DNA from: Heterodera schachtii
Lineage: Eukaryota; Nematoda; Chromadorea; Rhabditida; Heteroderidae
Reading direction: 5' to 3'
DNA length: 64,000 bases
NCBI GenBank assembly: GCA_023374025.1
Contig: SIJG01000025.1
Location: 1,008,845-1,072,844, forward strand
The position numbers were made by a program, and so were the translations under genes. Positions 48,547 to 60,372 of this stretch are shown piece by piece. Position 1 is the first letter of the stretch, and every line of letters begins with the position of its first letter. The notes under the pieces are model-generated. The model was not told the origin of the DNA, did no database searches, and saw only the letters and a list, made by a program, of their open reading frames with translations.

Positions 48547-49322
48547 ATGAATTTTTTATTTTTAATATTTTTTATTTTTTTCATTATTTATAAAATTGAA
48601 CCCGGCAAAATCCGACCAAATTTTAATGAAATATTTGGCAAAGAATGGAACAAAAATGGAAATGAGGAAAAATTGATAAAAATTGAGCAAAGTGAACAAA
48701 GTGAAAATTCAAGGAATGATCAAATGGATGGAGAAAATGGAAAACACCCAAATGATCAACAGAAAAGGGAAATGATTGAAAAATTTCAAATAATTAAGGA
48801 AAAGTTGAGAGAAAAAGGAAAATACCAAAATAAAAATAGAACCAAAATTGAGAAAAAAATTGCAAAATTATTAGGCGGAAGTCGCGACAAAATATATAAT
48901 TGGAAAAAAGAAATGAATTTAAATAAAAAGAATATAATGGAAAAGAGTTATTATGATGAGAAAAAGAAAGAATTCATCGAACGAATTGATGAATTTAAAA
49001 CATTATATAAAGGCAAACAGAAAGAATTTGTGAAGGAATTGGGCATTTCTGAAGAAACATTTCGCAAATGGAAAAAAGAATTATTGCCAAATTATTATAA
49101 AAGTTAGAGGATTTTTAATTTTTTTTTAATTTAATTTTTTTTTTTGTTTAAGCATTGAATATACATTCAACTGGAGTTCAATTAAAAAAGATAAAACAAT
49201 ATTTCGAAATTAAAGAACAAAATTCGGGAATTAGTGACGAATTCATTGCTAACAAATTGAAAATTGGAAGTCGAACTTTATTCAGATGGAAAAAGAAATT
49301 TTCGTCAATTTCAGAGATGTGA
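48547..49322 (+). CDS. Secreted triple-HTH family protein, intact copy
   Basis: Exons 48547-49102 and 49153-49322 total 726 nt, 241 residues. Signal peptide MNFLFLIFFIFFIIYKIEPG, KIRPNFNEIFGKEW, acidic linker, HTH one (KLLGGSRDKIYNWKKEM), HTH two (ELGISEETFRKWKKELLPNY), HTH three on exon 2 (IANKLKIGSRTLFRWKKKF). It is the intact counterpart of the two damaged copies in the lipase intron, and was duplicated with the lipase exon and tRNA-like sequence upstream. The donor is AAAA|GTTAGA, differing from the GTAAGA of other members. Confidence 0.7.
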
Positions 49323-49572
49323 TTGGCTTATAGTTATTTTTTATGTTCTCGTTATCTCATTTATAATTTAAGATAAATTAGAGGTACTTTTAGAATTTTT
49401 AATTGGGCCAATTTTTGATCGCATTTTGCCCTGTGTGAATTAGGGTAGAGTGGATTCAACATATTTTTTTGTAATTAGAATACATTTCTAACTAATACAA
49501 TCCATGGATCGTGCGTGATCCATGGCTACCCAATCCGATCTTTATGCATACGGATTTTGATCCACGGATGGC

Positions 49573-49713
49573 ACGATGACATTTCGCCTACTAAGCCAAA
49601 ATCGGACATTCGCCTACTGGACATCTTGCCTACTGGACACTTCGCCTACTAAGGCAAAATCGGACGGTTCGCCTACTTCGCCTACTAACCAAAAACCGTA
49701 CGAATTTGTCTAC
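49573..49713. repeat. Array of TTCGCCTACT units
   Basis: Repeated CATTTCGCCTACTAAGCC and CGCCTACTGGACA units. They match in inverse orientation the array at 50578-50815 and the termini of 27402-28002. Confidence 0.75.
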
Positions 49714-49826
49714 TAGAAAAATCGCGAAAGAGCAAAGAAAAAGAGAGTGATAGAGCACAAAATACATTCGCGAAATATTCGAGTGTCTTCAAAAGTCAAT
49801 CAAAAGGCTCCGGACTGTTCAATTCA

Positions 49827-50398
49827 ATGCGGCGAGACAATAAGAGGAGCGCTTTGTTTATGGCACCCAGATGTGGATAATCTCTTTTTATTTTATTTTT
49901 CTTTTACTTTTTGTTTTTATTTTTAAGGCTTTCGCTTTATTAAAAACTGGTTCAGATGCCAACAGCATAATTGTCATGCAACAGCAAAATGTGAAGAAAA
50001 TGGATTGTTGTAAGGCATTTTGAGCCCAAAATAACACTACCCATCGCGGTGTGATGCGGAAGCGAAACGAACAGCCGAGAAGGGCTGGACTGGACAAAGA
50101 TGTCGACTGATTTTCAGCCATAGCAAGGTATCTATTCCGATTTTTATTTTATTTTGAAATAAACTTAATTTCAGTTGTTGACATCGAACGTGTTGAACAT
50201 CTCCAGAAAAAGAGAAAACGACAGGCAACGGTACATTTTCAAGGAACAAAATATTGTGCGCGGGTCCTTGACGAGGACGAATTTGAATTGGATGAACGAT
50301 TGACAAACGCCTTGCATCCTCTCGGTCTCGTGATGCAAAACTTTGTGGAGAGACTTCACGTACTTGGAGATGAAGAGAATGAAGAAAAAAACGGTGCC
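49827..50398 (+). pseudogene. FLYWCH-like gene fragment between inverted arrays
   Basis: Exon-like 49827-49872 and 49928-50009 read in frame as a FLYWCH-type stretch (FRFIKNWFRCQQHNCHATAK). A later open frame, 50177-50398, reads VDIERVEHLQKKRKRQATV and continues with an acidic end (GDEENEEKN). I could not join all parts in one frame, so this is either a decayed gene or a model I cannot complete. The flanking inverted arrays suggest it rides on a MULE-like element. Confidence 0.4.
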
Positions 50399-50577
50399 AT
50401 TAAAATTGATTTTCTATGCCTTTATTACATTGTTGTTTTGTATTGTTTCATTATGTACATAAAATTATTCCTTCCAGTTTATTTAAGAGAAATTCTCATT
50501 TTGATTATTTATAGCTAAAATAATTAATTTTAGAATATAAATTTGGTGAAATTCGTTCTCAAAATATCTATTTTAGG

Positions 50578-50815
50578 CTAGTAGGCGAAATATTTTTGGT
50601 TAGTAGGCGAATGTCCTGTAGGCGAAATGTCAGATTTTGGCTTAGTAGGCATAACGTCCGATTTTTGGTTAGTAGGCGAAACGTTCGATTTTGGCTTAGT
50701 AGGCGAAATGTCAGTAGGCGAGATGTCCAGTGGGCGAAATGTCAGCAGGCGAAATGTCCGATTTTGGCTTGGTATGCGAAACGTCCGATTTTGGCTTAGT
50801 AGGCAAAATTCTAAT
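50578..50815. repeat. Array of AGTAGGCGAAATGTCC units
   Basis: About eight imperfect units (GTAGGCGAAATGTC plus spacers GATTTTGGCTTA). Open frames on both strands here are repeat artefacts. Confidence 0.8.
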
Positions 50816-50889
50816 TCGATCACAACCATTTTTAAGCGGTTTTGAGTTCGGGGACTTAGATTAATTTTTCCAATATTTTTTAATTTTTT

Positions 50890-52331
50890 TATTTCTATGC
50901 CAACTCTTTCGCTGTTTCGTCCGTCACTCATTCCCCAGCCCCTCCCCGCTATTTTTGTCTCTAACAAATTTTATGTAACCAGGCAATTTTCTTCATCTCA
51001 TACAAAGCGTTTATTTTTTCTCCCCAAAAATTCGTGCGTTTTCAAATGTTCATTCTTTAACTCTCTGCTATTTCTTTGTTCTCTCCATCTTTCATCATTT
51101 GTTTTACGCTTTTGTCCAATGAGAGAATGTCCCTCATCCGTTCATTTTCAGTTATTCCCTTGGAATTCGTGCGCTTCCTTTAGTTTCTCTATTTTATTTA
51201 ATTCACTCTTTCTCTATCTCTTCATTTCGCCATACTATTTTGTTCTTTTCCATTTCTTACCCTTTTCCTTCCAATGGATGAAATTCCCTCTCCCTTTCTC
51301 TTTACTTCTTTTTCCCTGGAATTCGTGCGCTCTCCACTGTTTCTCCCTTTTACTTTATTTTTCTTCAACATCAAATCGCACACTATTTTCACTTTTTCTA
51401 TTTCTTTCCCACTTTTTCTTCCATTGTTTTCCAATGGGCGGACAGCCCTTGCCCCGCTTAATTGTGTTTCTTCCGCCACAGCCGCCGTTTCGCAAATGGC
51501 AGGGAATTCGTGCGTCCTTCAACAATTTTTCCGCCCACCATTGCGAGACGGTCCACGTCGGCTTGTACTTATATAAAGCGCCTGTGTACGCCTCATCCCT
51601 CGGAATTCGTGCGTTTCCCACTATTTCCTCGTGTCTCCCAATGTCTGCCACCGCTAAACTCTTCTCAGCCCATTTTACACAAATGCATTGAAGGACGGTC
51701 CCCCCAAAAGCCAGCAGCAGCGGCTAAAAGCCCCATTTGTGTGTGGTGTGTTGAAAATAGTGCGCGCTTTGTGCGACTATAGGGTGCGGAGGCGGTGGAA
51801 GAGAAAAAAGCGCACAGGCGCGCGCACACGCGTGCGCGCTTTTGTCCCGCCCCCTAACGCGCCTTCTCCCGGCAAAACCCCATAGCGCCCCCATTTTCCA
51901 GCAAAAGTTCATTCATTCCGTCCGTCTTCATCCTACTACACATCCACATACATAAATTGTACACAAAATGCCAAAAAAGGATGGCATTTTCGTTGTACGT
52001 TATAGGATAGAGAGAGAGAGCTTTTGCAAACTTTAAAATCGCTGCTATTTGGCATTCTGTATATAGTATGTATTTGATAGTGTTTACGATCTTTGTGGGT
52101 CTTCAAAATCGCTGCTCCCATTCCCTTTTTTGGCATTCTGTTCAGTATGTTTTTGTGTGTGTGTTGTGGGCTTTTGCCATTTTAATCAAATCCAAAAAGA
52201 AGACACTTTCTCTCTACATATTAAAATTTTATATATATTTTTTTGGGAAATTAAAGAAAAATTTGAAAATTTAGCGCTTTTGACGATCATTTAAACCGGA
52301 AATTTAATTCTTCACCCCAAAAAAACAAACA
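50890..52331. other. Pyrimidine-rich upstream region of the 14-3-3 gene
   Basis: A long C/T-rich stretch in which the motif GGAATTCGTGCG recurs about five times (near 51030, 51163, 51320, 51501, 51601), followed by GC-rich sequence at 51690-51900. Two copies of AAAATCGCTGCT...TTTGGCATTCTGT lie at about 52036 and 52107. It presumably includes the 14-3-3 promoter and 5' UTR. The long open frame across 50897-51691 looks like a composition artefact. Confidence 0.5.
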
Positions 52332-53751
52332 ATGTCTGACAACAAAGAAGAACTCGTCCAACGGGCTAAGCTGGCTGAACAAGCTGAGCGCTACGATGAC
52401 ATGGCTCAGTCGATGAAAAAAGTCGGAAAAAATGAAAATTCGATGAAATTTAGAAAAAAAAATTTTCGCTTTTTGAAGGTGACGGAATTGGGCGCCGAGT
52501 TGAGCAATGAGGAGCGCAACTTGTTGTCGGTTGCGTACAAAAATGTGGTCGGCGCGCGACGTTCCTCGTGGCGTGTCATCTCGTCCATTGAACAGAAAAC
52601 GGAGGGCTCGGAGAAGAAGCAGCAGATGGCCAAGGAGTACAGGGAGAAGGTGGAGCAGGAGTTGCGCGAGATCTGTCACGACGTGCTGGTGTGACAAACA
52701 AAAATTCGAATTTTGGGCCTAAATTCGGCTATTTTCAAGGATTTGCTCGACAAATTCTTGATCCCCAAGGCTGGCAACCCGGAATCCAAGGTGTTCTACC
52801 TGAAGATGAAGGGTGATTACTACCGCTATCTGGCCGAGGTGGCCACCGGTGACGACCGCAACGGTGCGTGTGTTGCACATCATTTTAAATCGTTGTGAAA
52901 CCAACGGCCATTTCGTCGCGGCCGTTTCGGCGCGCCTTTCTCGTCGCCCGTACATTGCGGCGAGTTGGTCCGCGTCGAGTTGGCCTGGCCGTGATGAAAT
53001 GGCCCCCCAACCATAACCCTAAAAATCGCTTTACCCTTCCCCTACAAAAATTTAGCGGTTGTCGAAAAGTCGCAACAGTCGTACCAGGAGGCGTTTGACA
53101 TTGCCAAGGACAAAATGCAGCCCACCCATCCCATTCGTCTTGGTCTGGCGCTGAACTTCTCCGTGTTCTACTACGAAATTTTGAACTCGCCGGACAAGGC
53201 GTGCCAGCTTGCCAAACAGGTGGGCAAAAGCTGCACCAATTTCACATTTTTAGACGGAAGGAAAAATTCAGAAATTGGCACTTGCAATTGATCAATTTTT
53301 TTGTGACTCCGTTGGTCAAATTTGTATATTTTTAAAGGGGGGGGGGGGTCATGTAATTATTTTGCAGGCAAGTGGCTTTGAACCTGAGGGTTCTCCAAAA
53401 ATATAAATTTAATCAACTGAGCCACACATAATTTTTTGCCACAGGGCGCTGTTGGGGGAAAATTTTTGCAGTTTTTAACGAATTTTATTATGAAAATTGT
53501 TTAATAAATTCTGCCAATTTTTTTTTCGACGGGTCTGTAAAAGTTCGTGCCAACAAACTAAATATTTGCCATCCTTTTGTCAGGCGTTCGATGATGCGAT
53601 TGCTGAGCTGGACACGCTGAACGAGGACTCGTACAAGGACTCCACTCTGATCATGCAACTGTTGCGCGACAACCTGACGCTTTGGACATCGGACACGGCT
53701 GGCGATGAGCAGGAGGGTGGCGGTGAGGCTGGCGAAGCTGGTGGTAACTGA
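52332..53751 (+). CDS. ftt-2: 14-3-3 protein
   Basis: Five exons: 52332-52421, 52479-52688, 52740-52863, 53056-53219, 53584-53751, all in frame. Hallmarks in order: [56 protein letters not shown], the [19 protein letters not shown] signature, and [17 protein letters not shown] before a Gly/Glu-rich tail. The phosphopeptide-binding Lys/Arg/Tyr residues (K, R, and RY in the DYYRYLAEV region) are present, and length matches the family. It acts as a dimeric adaptor binding phosphoserine/threonine proteins in cytoplasm and nucleus. Residues [14 protein letters not shown] and the [13 protein letters not shown] stretch favour the FTT-2 rather than PAR-5 type; this assignment is from memory. GC content is markedly higher than its surroundings, as expected for a highly expressed gene. 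Intron 4 (53220-53583) holds a G run and a weak tRNA-like stretch. Confidence 0.96.
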
Positions 53752-54390
53752 TCAGATCAGCACAGCAAGCTGATCACGCGGCGCGGACGACAGACGATGA
53801 ACATTTGTCCCCCCCATGAAAATTTTCCATTTATCGTACATTAAACCACCCATACATACAGTATACAATGACATTTTGGGCATTTCTCAACTGTGGCATT
53901 TTTGAAATTGTATGACCGGCGGGGCAAATGGCCTCAACGGCTCAGAAATTTTCTTGAAAAACGAGCTAAGATACTAGAATGATTTGAAGTTATAGAACGA
54001 AAAATCTACAATAATCTAATTACAGTATGACTGTTTTTTTCGTTGGTAATTTTTAATGAAATTTTCTTGAAGATCCATTTTTGTGTAATTTTTTGGACTC
54101 ATTTACACACACTTTTGAGGAATGCCTTGCCTTGGAAAAAAACAAAGGCAAAGCCGCCCCAATTCTTCATTTCCATAATTCATCAACTCTGCTGAGATTT
54201 TGTTTGTTTGTCTCGTGATCCTCCTTCGTTTTAATTATATTATATATTTGTTTTCTCGATTTTATGCTTTTAAATGTACGTGTGTTCTCCGTTTGTCTCT
54301 CCACTGACTCATTATTATCATTTGTTTTGAACAACAGCTTTTTAAATTTGTTGTTTTTTTAAATGATCATTAGACAAATAGAGCAGCTGC

Positions 54391-55265
54391 GTGCACACCA
54401 GGGATGGCACGGGATTCCGAAAAATTTTGAAAGCATTGAATTCCTATTCAGTGAATTTTTTGAAGGCATGGAATTCCGAAATTTTTAGGAGGCATGGAAT
54501 TTCGACTACGCGAATTTTTTGTTTTGGGCCACGGAATTCCATTTCCGCAATTTTTAAGGCCTCGGAACTCACCATTCTCGGTCGGCATACACCAGGGCAA
54601 GGGCGTAGCCAGACCCTTGGCTTTGGGGGGGGGGGGGCTGAAGTCAAAAAATCGATTTTTAGGAGTGTGTTTTTCTTTTTTAAGTCAATTTTTAGGGGTG
54701 TGTTTTTAGTTTTTTGAAATCCCGAATTAGAGGGTGTATTTTACAAAATTTTTCGCCAAAAAATTAATATTTTTTGCCATTTTGGCCTCCATTTTTCAAA
54801 ATATGGTAAAATGGGGGTCCGGCGGTGCCGATAGGCGCCGCCGGGGAAATTTTTGAGTATTTTAATGCAATTTTGTTAAGAAAATTGCTTAAAATTTCAA
54901 AAAAATTTACTGAAAATTTTTTACTTTTTGGGTTTCGGGGGGGGGGGGGGGGGCTTTAGCCCCCTCAGCCCCCCCCCCCCCCCACTGCCTACGCCCTTGC
55001 ACCAGGGATGGCACGGAATTCCGAAATATTTTTGAAGGCATGGAATTCCGACTCCGGGAATTCCGGCCTTCCTGGCATTTTTTGGTAGCACGGGATTCCG
55101 GGAATTTTTCGGAGGCATGGAATTCTGATTCCGTGAATTTTTTTTGGAGTACGAAATTCCGGAATTTTTTGGCGGCATTAAATTCCGACTTCAGGAATTT
55201 TTAGAGCATGGAATATCTGCTTCCGCAATTTTTTAGGGCCTCGGAACTCTCCATCCTTGTGGTGC
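54391..55265. mobile_element. Outer MITE interrupted by another element
   Basis: GTGCACACCAGGGATGG at the left pairs with CCATCCTTGTGGTGCAC at the right. The body carries repeated GGCATGGAATTCCGA-type units. The 402-bp element at 54598 is inserted in it. Confidence 0.55.
54598..54999. mobile_element. 402-bp hAT-like MITE with 8-bp target duplication
   Basis: Ends CAAGGGCGTAGCCA and TGCCTACGCCCTTG are inverted repeats. CACCAGGG flanks both sides (54590-54597 and 55000-55007). Inside are a GGTCCGGCGGTGCCGATAGG block and long G and C runs. A related copy interrupts the HTH fragment at about 59982-60170. Confidence 0.85.
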
Positions 55266-55296
55266 ACAACCATCCAACATAATATACCGTCATGAA

Positions 55297-56367
55297 TAGG
55301 GTTGTAAATTATATGAACTAAAAAACGCTAAATATGCACATAAAATATGGACTAAAAAAGCCCGAAATATGGACTAAAAAGCTCAAAAATGGCGAAATAT
55401 GGACTTTTCCCGAAACCCCAAAAATATGGATTTATATGGACTAAAAACCTTCACCAAATCAAAAAATTTTAACGCAGAAATACTATTTTTGAGCCCCTTT
55501 CTTCATAGCATATGCGCAGAAAAAATATATTAATCCATATAATTTACAAGGTGCTATGTCGTTACTTAAAAAACCACCATTATGATTTGATGAAAAATTA
55601 TTTATAACTTAATTCATAAACAACCAAATTTTTAAATTCTTGATATCATTCGATAGCACTAAGTGTTCTCTAACAGTTTTTTAATAAATTAGTTAATTTT
55701 AAATTAATTAATAACAATTAATTTAATTAATTTAAAATTAACTAATTAATTAAAAAAAAAAGATATTAATTCTTAATATATTCTCTTTAAGCACAAGAAA
55801 AAAGTTGTTCCTTGTATTAAAAATTTCTTAATTCTATAGCATTTTAATTAACCACAACTTTTAAAAAAACCCTCTACACATCTGATTTAACGTTTTATTG
55901 TAAAAACTTTAAATCTAGTGTTCCTCATATCCAGTTTTTTAATTTCTTTTATTAAAAAACTTAATTCGACGGTTGATGAATAAAATGAGTAATATTAGAA
56001 AAAATAATTAATAAAAAAAAGGAAATAAAAAAAAACCAAAAAACAAACAAAAAAAAAATATAAAAAAAGGATTGAATATTCTACAAAATTTCAAAAAATT
56101 TCATCAAGTTTCAAAAGAGTTAGGCCAAAGATGCTAGAAAAATGCTCGAAAAACAAGGTTTTTTGAGTTCCTCTAGCCATAACTTTTTTGAAACTTAACG
56201 AAATTTTTTGAAATTTTGTAGACTGATAGAGAACACTAAGGGCTATCGAATGATACCAAGAATTAAAAATTTGGTTGTTTATGAGCTAAGTTATAAATGG
56301 TTTTCCATCAAATCATAATGATGGTTTTTTAAGTAACGACTCAGCCCCAGCCCCATTTACAACCCTA
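55297..56367. mobile_element. 1.07-kb foldback element
   Basis: Outer ends TAGGGTTGTAAAT and ATTTACAACCCTA are inverted repeats. Inner arms of more than 100 bases (55557-55680 and 56200-56343) include GTCGTTACTTAAAAAACCA and ATATCATTCGATAGCACTAAG with their complements. The ATCATTCGATAGC stretch is shared with the foldbacks at 21410 and 22148. No clear target duplication. Confidence 0.7.
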
Positions 56368-57893
56368 CTGATGACCGTGGCGTTTTGTAATCACGCGTCA
56401 AAACATTTTGTTCCTGAGAGTTTTCATTTCCGTTTACCTACATTAGTTATATTTGTTAATCAAACTCAGAAAAATTCAATCCGACACCGCAAAAGAAAAA
56501 TCATTTATTTTATGTCATCTCTTCAAACACATAGGATATTTGGCTGGAATTTGTTTGAGTAATGATAAAATTGTGTTTAATAAAAAAGCTTATAGAACTT
56601 GTCAAGAGCATCGGGCTGGAGCGCGGACAGAAAAATTCCGCGGATTGCGCATCGCGGAATCAAATTGCCGCGGTCGCGGACCGCGCAAGAAATTGCCGTG
56701 AATCGCGGTCTTTTTCAAAAAAATCTAATTGTTTCAAAATTTATGTAATAAATTCTTTCATTTTGAAGATAGAATATTCTAATAAAATTCTCCACGTTTT
56801 CTCTAATTTTAGAGCTTTTTAGCACTATAATTGATCCATTTTGAACTGAGTTTTGAATTTTCAAACATTCGCCTAAAGTTTCAAGGACCAAAAAACTGAA
56901 AAATTTTTTAACCAATAATTAACAAAATTTCATTAAAATTTGGTATTTGAAAAAATTTGCATAAATTATAGGAAATTTGTAAAAAAAAAAAAAAGGGTTG
57001 AACAATAGAGCCCCACCCTCGAACCAGGATGGGCTTTCACTTTCGCATTTTGGCGCGAAACGCGAATATTACAGCCCTAAGAATGAGGGATGAAATTCCC
57101 CTAAAATTTCCAAAATTTACATATAATTGGCTAATTTTCAGAATTTCCAATTTTCCCCCGGCGGTGCCTTTCGGCACAGTGGGACCCCAAATTTTCTATT
57201 TTTTTCTTAGCAAAATGGCCAAAAATCGCAAAAATTGGTAGTTTTTTGGTGCAAATCTGTTAACAAATTGCACTCAAACTTTCAAAAAAAAAATTTTCCC
57301 TGCGGCACCTAACGGCGCCGCCAGCCCCCTCATCCCAAAAAGTTTTTTGGAAAAAGCTCGTTGCTAAAAACTTTTATTGATTTTTTGAATTTGGATTAGA
57401 ATTTTACAAAATGATTATTTTTTGACCCCCTCCGTTCTTTGCCACTTCTTGGCTTTTTCATTATTTTTTCATTCGCATGTTTTTTAAAATTAAATTCTCG
57501 AATTAAACTGCTCTTAGAAGATTTCATTTTTGTTTGAAAACAATTTGTTTTTAAATGGTGTTGTCTTAAAAAATGGATATTTATGCAAGTTTTAGGACAG
57601 ATAAAAATGATTTTTGCTTCCATTTTTGATCAATACCGATTCACGAAAATTTTTCTACTATTATTTTTCTGGTTTGATAACATTTTAAAACAAAATTCTT
57701 TAATTGATGGGCTTACTGTCAATTTTTCATAAGCTAAAGAAAAATTTAAAAAAAAATTTTTTATTTTTAAAATAGAATATTTTTAAAAAGTAAAAGATTA
57801 GTTAAATTTAAATAAAAAATGAAAATGCAAGATATAAAATTTGGAGCAGAAATATCAATTCGAACAATTAATGAAATAACAAATCCATTTTCA

Positions 57894-58652
57894 TCAAATC
57901 GAAGTGGATTTCTTTTTCCATTCTCTAAGAGTTGAAAAGCCAAGTCCCAAATTCTTTGCAATTATTTCATCGCTAATTTTTGGATTTTCTTCTTTCATTT
58001 GGAAATATTGCTTCATCATTTGCAATTTTTCCCCTTTCATATAATTTTCTTAAATAATATTTAATTTTAATATTTTTGGCACAATTAAAAATAAAACAAA
58101 AATAAAACCCTTACTTTTCCGATAATTTGGCGCCAATTCTTTTTTCCATTTTATAAATGTTACTTCAGAAATGCCCAATTCCTTCACAAATTCTTTCTGT
58201 TTGCGTTGGCCATATAAACTTTTAAATTCATCAATTCGTTCGATGAATTCTTTCTTTTTGTCATTATAAAAATTCGTTTTTATTTTATTTTTATTTAAAT
58301 TTAATTCATTTTTCCACTTGTGTATTATGTCTCGTCTTGTGCCAAATAATCTTGCAATTTTTGTCTCGATTTTACATCTTTTTTCGTATTTATAGTTTCG
58401 TTTTTCTCTCAATTTTTCTTTAATTGTATCAAATTTTTGAATTATTTCTCTCTTTTGTTGATCATTTGGGTGTGTTCCAATTTCTTCATCCAATTGATCA
58501 ACATCATTTTGTTCAATTTTTATCACTTTTTCTTCTCTTTCATTTTTGTCCCATCGTTCGCCGAATATTTCATCAAAATTTGGTTGTATTTTGCCGGTTT
58601 CACTATTAAAAATAACATAAAATATTATAAATATTAAATGCCACAAATTCAT
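57894..58652 (-). CDS. Secreted triple-HTH family protein, intact copy
   Basis: Exons 58652-58115 and 58048-57894 total 693 nt, 230 residues. Signal peptide MNLWHLIFIIFYVIFNSETG, KIQPNFDEIFGERW, then a shortened linker. HTH one has the divergent end RRDIIHKWKNEL, HTH two is ELGISEVTFIKWKKELAPNY, and HTH three on exon 2 is IIAKNLGLGFSTLREWKKK with a shortened C-terminus. The N-terminus is closest to the 16420-17205 copy. Confidence 0.7.
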
Positions 58653-58994
58653 TTTTGCAATTCGGAAATATTTATGAATAAAATAAATTTTATAAATGAT
58701 ATATTATATGAAGAATTTATTAACAATTAATATTTTTACATATTATACAATCAATTTTTTACTATTTTTTTAATTGACTTTGATAGTTTTAAAAATTTAA
58801 AAAAAAATAAATAATTAAATTATGTTTAAAAATGATTACAACTTAAAATAAATGCATTTTCAAAAAAAAAGGTCCATAGGAAAAGAAAAATTTAGGCACA
58901 AATTCCAATTTTCTGGTCAATTTTTGTTGAGAAAATAAAGTTATCTGGAAGAAGTCAAACCTTTAATAATTCAAGACAAATTTTTAAGGAAATT

Positions 58995-59088
58995 AATATT
59001 TCATCAAAATTTGGTTGGATTTTGCGGTTTCAATTTTATATGCAAAGAAAAATAAAATAATAACAAACATTAAATTGTACAAATTCAT
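58995..59088 (-). pseudogene. Fragment of HTH-family first exon
   Basis: It reads MNLYNLMFVIILFFFAYKIE, then loses one G in the ETGK codons and the frame is lost. It and its upstream flank match the intact copy at 61211 in inverted orientation. Confidence 0.65.
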
Positions 59089-59557
59089 TTTTACAATTTT
59101 AATGTGAATTTTTCTTTGAATTTCTTAATTTTATCGCTTCTTTTTCAAATGTAAATCAATGAAAAATCAAAAATGATCTGATTTTTCAGATATGTCCTGT
59201 TTTGGAGGAAATAATTATTAACAAAAATTTTTTTTTTCAAAGTTTCCTTAAGGACACAAAATATTTAATGAAAAAGATTTATACAAATACTAAATTAATG
59301 ACTTTTAACAATTTTGAAAATTTCCAAAAAAAATTAAGCTCATTATAATTGAAAAAAACTTTTGAATATTGAATATTCAACTTTTCCAAAATTCTTTACT
59401 TTAATTTTTAAGGATATTTTTATTAAAAACTAATATGTGGAAAATGTTTTTTTGTAAAATATTGATGGAATGAGTCAACAATTATGAAAATAAAAAAAAA
59501 AAACTTTTCCAACAATCCAAAACATCACAAAATGCATTTATAGTACCTCTCTTAAAA

Positions 59558-59980
59558 AGCTAATTAATTAATAAAAATTCCTTCTTCCATCTGTTCAATG
59601 TTGTATTTCCAATTGCCAATTTCTTAGCAATTTGGCTATCTTTCATTTTTGGGTTCTTTTCTTTAATTTGGAAATATTTTTTCGTTTTTATTAATTTGTC
59701 ATCATTGGAGTATTTATATTGCGCTTAAACATAACATTTAAATGAATAAATAACAAAATTTCTTACTTTGATTCTTGTAGTATTTTGGCGCTAATTCTTT
59801 TTTCCATTTTATAAATGTCGCCTTAGAAATGCCCAATTCCTTCACAAATTCTTTTTGTTTGCCTTGGCGATATAAACTTTTAAAATCATTGATTCGTTCA
59901 ATGAATTCGCACTTTTTCCCTTCATAAAAACTCTTTTTCATTATTTTATTTTTATTTAAATTTAATTCTTTTTTCCAAAG
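59558..59980 (-). pseudogene. 5'-truncated HTH-family copy
   Basis: Only KKELNLNK onward remains. HTH two is intact (ELGISKATFIKWKKELAPKY), and exon 2 (about 59728-59558) gives IAKKLAIGNTTLNRWKKEF. The 5' part is replaced from 59982 by the GC-rich MITE-related block (GGTCCGGCGGTGCCGAAAGG). Confidence 0.7.
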
Positions 59981-59981
59981 G

Positions 59982-60170
59982 CAAAGTGGGGGTCCGGCGG
60001 TGCCGAAAGGCGCCGCCGGGAACGCCGCCGGGAAAATTTTTGAATTTTTAATGCATTTTGTTAAGAAAATTGGCTAAAAAATTTTTAAATTGCCAATTCT
60101 TACTGGAAAATTATTTCGTTTTTCATTCCGGGGGGGGGGCAACTGCCCCCCCCCTGGTTACGGGCCTGAA
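59982..60170. mobile_element. MITE fragment related to 54598-54999
   Basis: Shares the GGTCCGGCGGTGCCGA block and the terminal G/C runs with the 54598 element. It abuts the truncated HTH copy. Confidence 0.6.
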
Positions 60171-60284
60171 CCAACTCATAAAACGATTGGCATTTCTGAA
60201 GGGTTTTAATAAATGAGTTTTAATCAAGGCCCTAACAATAACAATGCTCTTATGATCAACAAACATTACAAAGTCAACATTAAT

Positions 60285-60372
60285 TTAATTTCTTTTTCCA
60301 TCTCATCAGTGTTCGAGTTCCAATTTCGAATTTCTTAGCAATTATTCCGTTACTAATTTTGGATTTTTTTTT
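60285..60372 (-). pseudogene. Fragment of HTH-family exon 2
   Basis: The minus strand encodes a remnant of the third HTH unit (NEIIAKKFEIGTRTLMRWKK-like, damaged). No exon 1 adjoins it. Confidence 0.5.

Larger units (their letters stand above)
53752..57893. other. Repeat-rich intergenic region downstream of 14-3-3
   Basis: No protein gene is supported. It contains a nested pair of MITEs (54391-55265 with 54598-54999 inside), a 1.07-kb foldback element (55297-56367), GC-rich CGCCGCCGG-type fragments at about 57150-57330, and AT-rich sequence. Open frames here follow repeat structure. Confidence 0.5.

Noticed and set aside
50897..51691. 264-residue open frame, the longest in the window
   Set aside because: Phe/Ser/Leu-rich translation of a pyrimidine-rich repeat; no domain, splice context or codon bias.
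53363..53428. tRNA-like stretch on the minus strand in a 14-3-3 intron
   Set aside because: TGGCTCAGTTGATTAAAT and GGTTCAAAGCC resemble A and B boxes, but the spacing is too short and no cloverleaf forms.
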